Shown: positions 12,258-14,044 of the stretch, one piece after another
Layout of the letters: every line of letters starts with the position of its first letter
Numbering within the stretch: the first letter of the stretch is position 1
Origin: CAZPMT01 sp964587655
GTDB taxonomy: Bacteria > Hydrogenedentota > Hydrogenedentia > Hydrogenedentales > SLHB01
Direction of reading: 5' to 3'
Length of the DNA stretch: 14,044 bases
Assembly: GCA_964587655.1 (NCBI GenBank)
Contig: CAZPMT010000145.1
Coordinates: 1 to 14,044 of the forward strand
Translations under genes and position numbers: made by a program
Notes under the pieces: generated by a model
What the model saw: the letters and a program-made list of their open reading frames with translations, nothing else
Told to the model about the DNA's origin: nothing
Database searches by the model: none

Positions 12258-13841
12258 ATGGAAGAACTTTCCGCCGAGAAACCGGAAATCAGGGGCGAGG
12301 TCTCCGAGCTCGCCCTGCTTTTCGACATCAGCCAAACGCTGGACCGCACCATGGATCTCAGCGGGGAGTTGGGATCCGTTCTTGCCGCGATTGCGAAGCA
12401 TACGGGCATGTTGCGCGGGACGCTTACGCTGCTGAACCGGGATACAGGGGAGATCTCGATCGAGATCGCCCACGGCCTGTCCGAAAAGCAGTTGGAGCGG
12501 GGCCGGTACAAACCCGGCGAGGGCGTGACGGGCATGGTGGTTCAGAGCGGGCGTCCGATCGTCGTGCCGCGAATCTCGGAGGAGCCGACGTTTCTCAATC
12601 GCACGCGCGCGAGGAACCTGTCGAAAGGGGACATCTCCTTCATCTGCGTTCCCATCAAGATCGGCAACGAAGTGATCGGCACACTGAGCGTTGACCGGCT
12701 GTTTGAAGGATCCGTGTCGCTCGAGGAAGACGGGCGTCTGCTGTCCATCATCGCCTCGATGGTCGCCCAGGCAGTGCGGCTTCGCCGCGAGGCGCAGGAG
12801 GAACGACAGCGGCTAATCGAAGAGAACCTTCGCCTGAACGAGGAACTCCGCGAGCGGTTCCGGCCGGCCAACATCATCGGCAACTCGAGCGCGATGCAGG
12901 CCGTGTTCAACCTTATCGCGCAGGTGGCAAAGGGCGACGCCACGGTCCTCATCCGCGGCGAGAGCGGCGTCGGCAAGGAACTCGTCGCACACGCCATCCA
13001 CTACAACAGCCTGCGCGCGAACAAGCCGTTCATCCGCGTGAACTGCGCCGCGCTGCCCGAGTCGATAATCGAGAGCGAGTTGTTCGGTCACGAGAAAGGC
13101 GCGTTCACGGGGGCCGTCACCCAGCGCAAGGGGCGTTTTGAACTGGCGCAGGGCGGCACGATCTTCCTCGACGAGATCGGCGACCTCTCCCCCGCCACGC
13201 AGATCCGACTGTTGCGCGTGTTGCAGGAGAGGGAGTTCGAGCGCGTCGGCGGAAGCGAGACGATCCGCGTGGACGTGCGCGTCATCACGGCGACGAACCG
13301 CGACCTCGAAGAACTCATGGGGAAGTGGCAGTTCCGCCAGGACCTCTATTACCGCCTGAACGTGTTCCCGATTCACATTCCCCCGCTCCGCGAAAGGCGG
13401 ACGGATATCCTGCTCCTAGCCGATTATTTCGTCGAGAAATACAGCAAGGCTAACAACAAGAACGTGCGGCGGATATCGACCTCGGCCATTGACATGCTGA
13501 CGCGATATCATTGGCCGGGGAACGTGCGCGAACTCGAGAACGTGATCGAGCGCGCCGTGATCCTGACCGGCAACGACGTGCTGCACGGCCATCACCTCCC
13601 CCCCACCCTCCAGACCGCCGAAGCAACCGGAACGGTTGTCCGGGCCGCCCTCGATGATGCGCTGGAGAGCCTCGAGCGCGACATGATCATCGATGCGCTC
13701 AAGAACGCCCGAGGCAACAAGGCCAAGGCCGCAAAGGCCCTCGGCATCACGGAACGCATCATGGGACTGCGCGTGCTCAAGCACAACATCAGTCCGCGGC
13801 AGTACCGCACGCCGCGCGCGCGTTCAACGACGGAAGAATGA
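12258..13841 (+). CDS. Sigma-54-dependent transcriptional activator, GAF-AAA+-Fis (NifA-like architecture)
   Basis: A 527-residue bacterial enhancer-binding protein that uses ATP to remodel sigma-54 RNA polymerase. A GAF sensor domain spans about 20-175, including GEGVTGMVVQSGRPIVVPRI. A charged coiled coil (about 176-203) links it to the AAA+ domain (205-445). Visible there are Walker A GESGVGKE (234-241), the sigma-54 contact loop GAFTGA (281-286), Walker B FLDEIGD (303-309) and the RQDLYYRLNVFPI and RER segments. The C-terminal Fis-like helix-turn-helix is at 470-512 (ARGNKAKAAKALGITERIMGLRVLKH). This order is that of NifA, but no nif genes are in view, so the signal and targets are unknown. 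Start ATG 12258 has only a weak GGGG ribosome site. All key motifs are intact. Confidence 0.93.
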   Translation: MEELSAEKPEIRGEVSELALLFDISQTLDRTMDLSGELGSVLAAIAKHTGMLRGTLTLLNRDTGEISIEIAHGLSEKQLERGRYKPGEGVTGMVVQSGRPIVVPRISEEPTFLNRTRARNLSKGDISFICVPIKIGNEVIGTLSVDRLFEGSVSLEEDGRLLSIIASMVAQAVRLRREAQEERQRLIEENLRLNEELRERFRPANIIGNSSAMQAVFNLIAQVAKGDATVLIRGESGVGKELVAHAIHYNSLRANKPFIRVNCAALPESIIESELFGHEKGAFTGAVTQRKGRFELAQGGTIFLDEIGDLSPATQIRLLRVLQEREFERVGGSETIRVDVRVITATNRDLEELMGKWQFRQDLYYRLNVFPIHIPPLRERRTDILLLADYFVEKYSKANNKNVRRISTSAIDMLTRYHWPGNVRELENVIERAVILTGNDVLHGHHLPPTLQTAEATGTVVRAALDDALESLERDMIIDALKNARGNKAKAAKALGITERIMGLRVLKHNISPRQYRTPRARSTTEE

Positions 13842-13860
13842 TCCTTTTCAGGATCTTCCG
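13831..13860 (+). terminator. Bulged hairpin over the end of the sigma-54 regulator gene
   Basis: CGGAA (13831-13835) pairs with TTCCG (13856-13860) and GATCC (13840-13844) with GGATC (13851-13855), with a 4-nt bulge and a TTTTCA loop. It spans the stop codon (13839-13841) and is followed by a pyrimidine-rich stretch. It could be an intrinsic terminator, though the tail is not a pure U-run. Confidence 0.4.
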
Positions 13861-13875
13861 CTTGTTCCTCTTCCT

Positions 13876-13936
13876 TCTTTGCGTCTCCGCGTCTTTGCGT
13901 TAATGATCTCAACGCAAAGACGCGGAGACGCAAAGA
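13876..13936. repeat. Large intergenic palindrome with 26-bp arms
   Basis: The left arm 13876-13901 is an exact reverse complement of 13911-13936, with a 9-nt loop. Each arm is built from CTTTGCGT and GTCT/CCGC words (TTTGCGTCTCCGCGTCTTTG). Such 'TTTGCGTCT' words are, as I recall, dispersed intergenic repeats in many environmental bacterial genomes. It may also fold as a strong bidirectional transcription stop. Confidence 0.85.
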
Positions 13937-14044
13937 TCAAGACGTACTTCGCGGGGGCGGCAGCTCAAGGCCGAGCTAAGACACTTGATCCTAGATTCGG
14001 CAGTCAAGATTGAACGTGCTTCCCGAAATGGTGGACGGCGTGGA
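13937..14044. other. Right-edge sequence, no gene supported
   Basis: The last 108 bases hold no coding region that I can support. A GTG at 14015 opens a short frame running off the edge (MLPEMVDGV) but has no ribosome site, and minus-strand frames reaching the edge also exist without recognisable motifs. Confidence 0.5.

Noticed and set aside
12258..13841. Naming the regulator nifA
   Set aside because: The GAF-AAA+-Fis order is shared by several activators and no nitrogen-fixation genes are in the window.
14015..14044. Possible start of a new plus-strand gene at the right edge
   Set aside because: Only ten codons are visible, with no ribosome site.

Overview
The window is GC-rich bacterial chromosome with short intergenic gaps, Sec signal peptides, a GSI-type glutamine synthetase and a sigma-54 enhancer-binding regulator. 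Direct sequence evidence does not fix the taxon. The protein styles, the 9-nt tandem repeats and the intergenic palindrome suggest an uncultivated Gram-negative lineage such as Candidatus Hydrogenedentota or another PVC-like group; this is a low-confidence guess.

Layout. (1) 1-580: the 3' end of glnA and a hairpin. (2) 686-2446: a small accessory block with a Phd/RelE-type toxin-antitoxin pair on the plus strand, a VapBC pair on the minus strand with a clear self-overlapping operator/promoter, and a divergent retropepsin-like (clan AA) aspartic protease gene. (3) 2471-3801: a secreted protein of unknown function on the minus strand, bracketed by two diverged direct repeats, which looks like acquired DNA. 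(4) 3951-9556: five plus-strand genes with gaps of about 40 nt or less, or overlaps. They are a PHP-domain protein, an orphan CopG/BrnA-type ribbon-helix-helix protein, a membrane-anchored protein ending in a (His-Ser/Asp-Ala-Cys)x8 tail, a radical SAM/SPASM enzyme with an N-terminal PqqD-like domain, and a four-helix membrane protein. (5) 9591-11936: two minus-strand genes, a ZIP-family metal transporter and a secreted YidR/DUF3748 beta-propeller protein. (6) 12068-13936: a GAF-AAA+-Fis sigma-54 activator with a perfect inverted repeat over its probable promoter, then a terminator-like hairpin and a 26-bp-arm palindrome.

The centrepiece is 5604-9556. A DUF2207-like membrane protein carries ten cysteines near its C-terminus, eight of them spaced exactly every four residues. 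The next gene, 1 nt downstream, encodes an enzyme with the architecture of RiPP maturases (PqqD-like recognition domain, radical SAM core, SPASM iron-sulfur domain). The third gene overlaps the second and encodes a membrane protein of no recognised family. My reading is a post-translational modification system acting on the Cys repeat tail of a large membrane-anchored substrate rather than on a small peptide. The predicted topology puts the tail in the cytoplasm, where the maturase acts. The modification and its purpose cannot be read from sequence; thioether cross-linking or metal binding are the leading possibilities. The upstream ribbon-helix-helix gene could regulate it.
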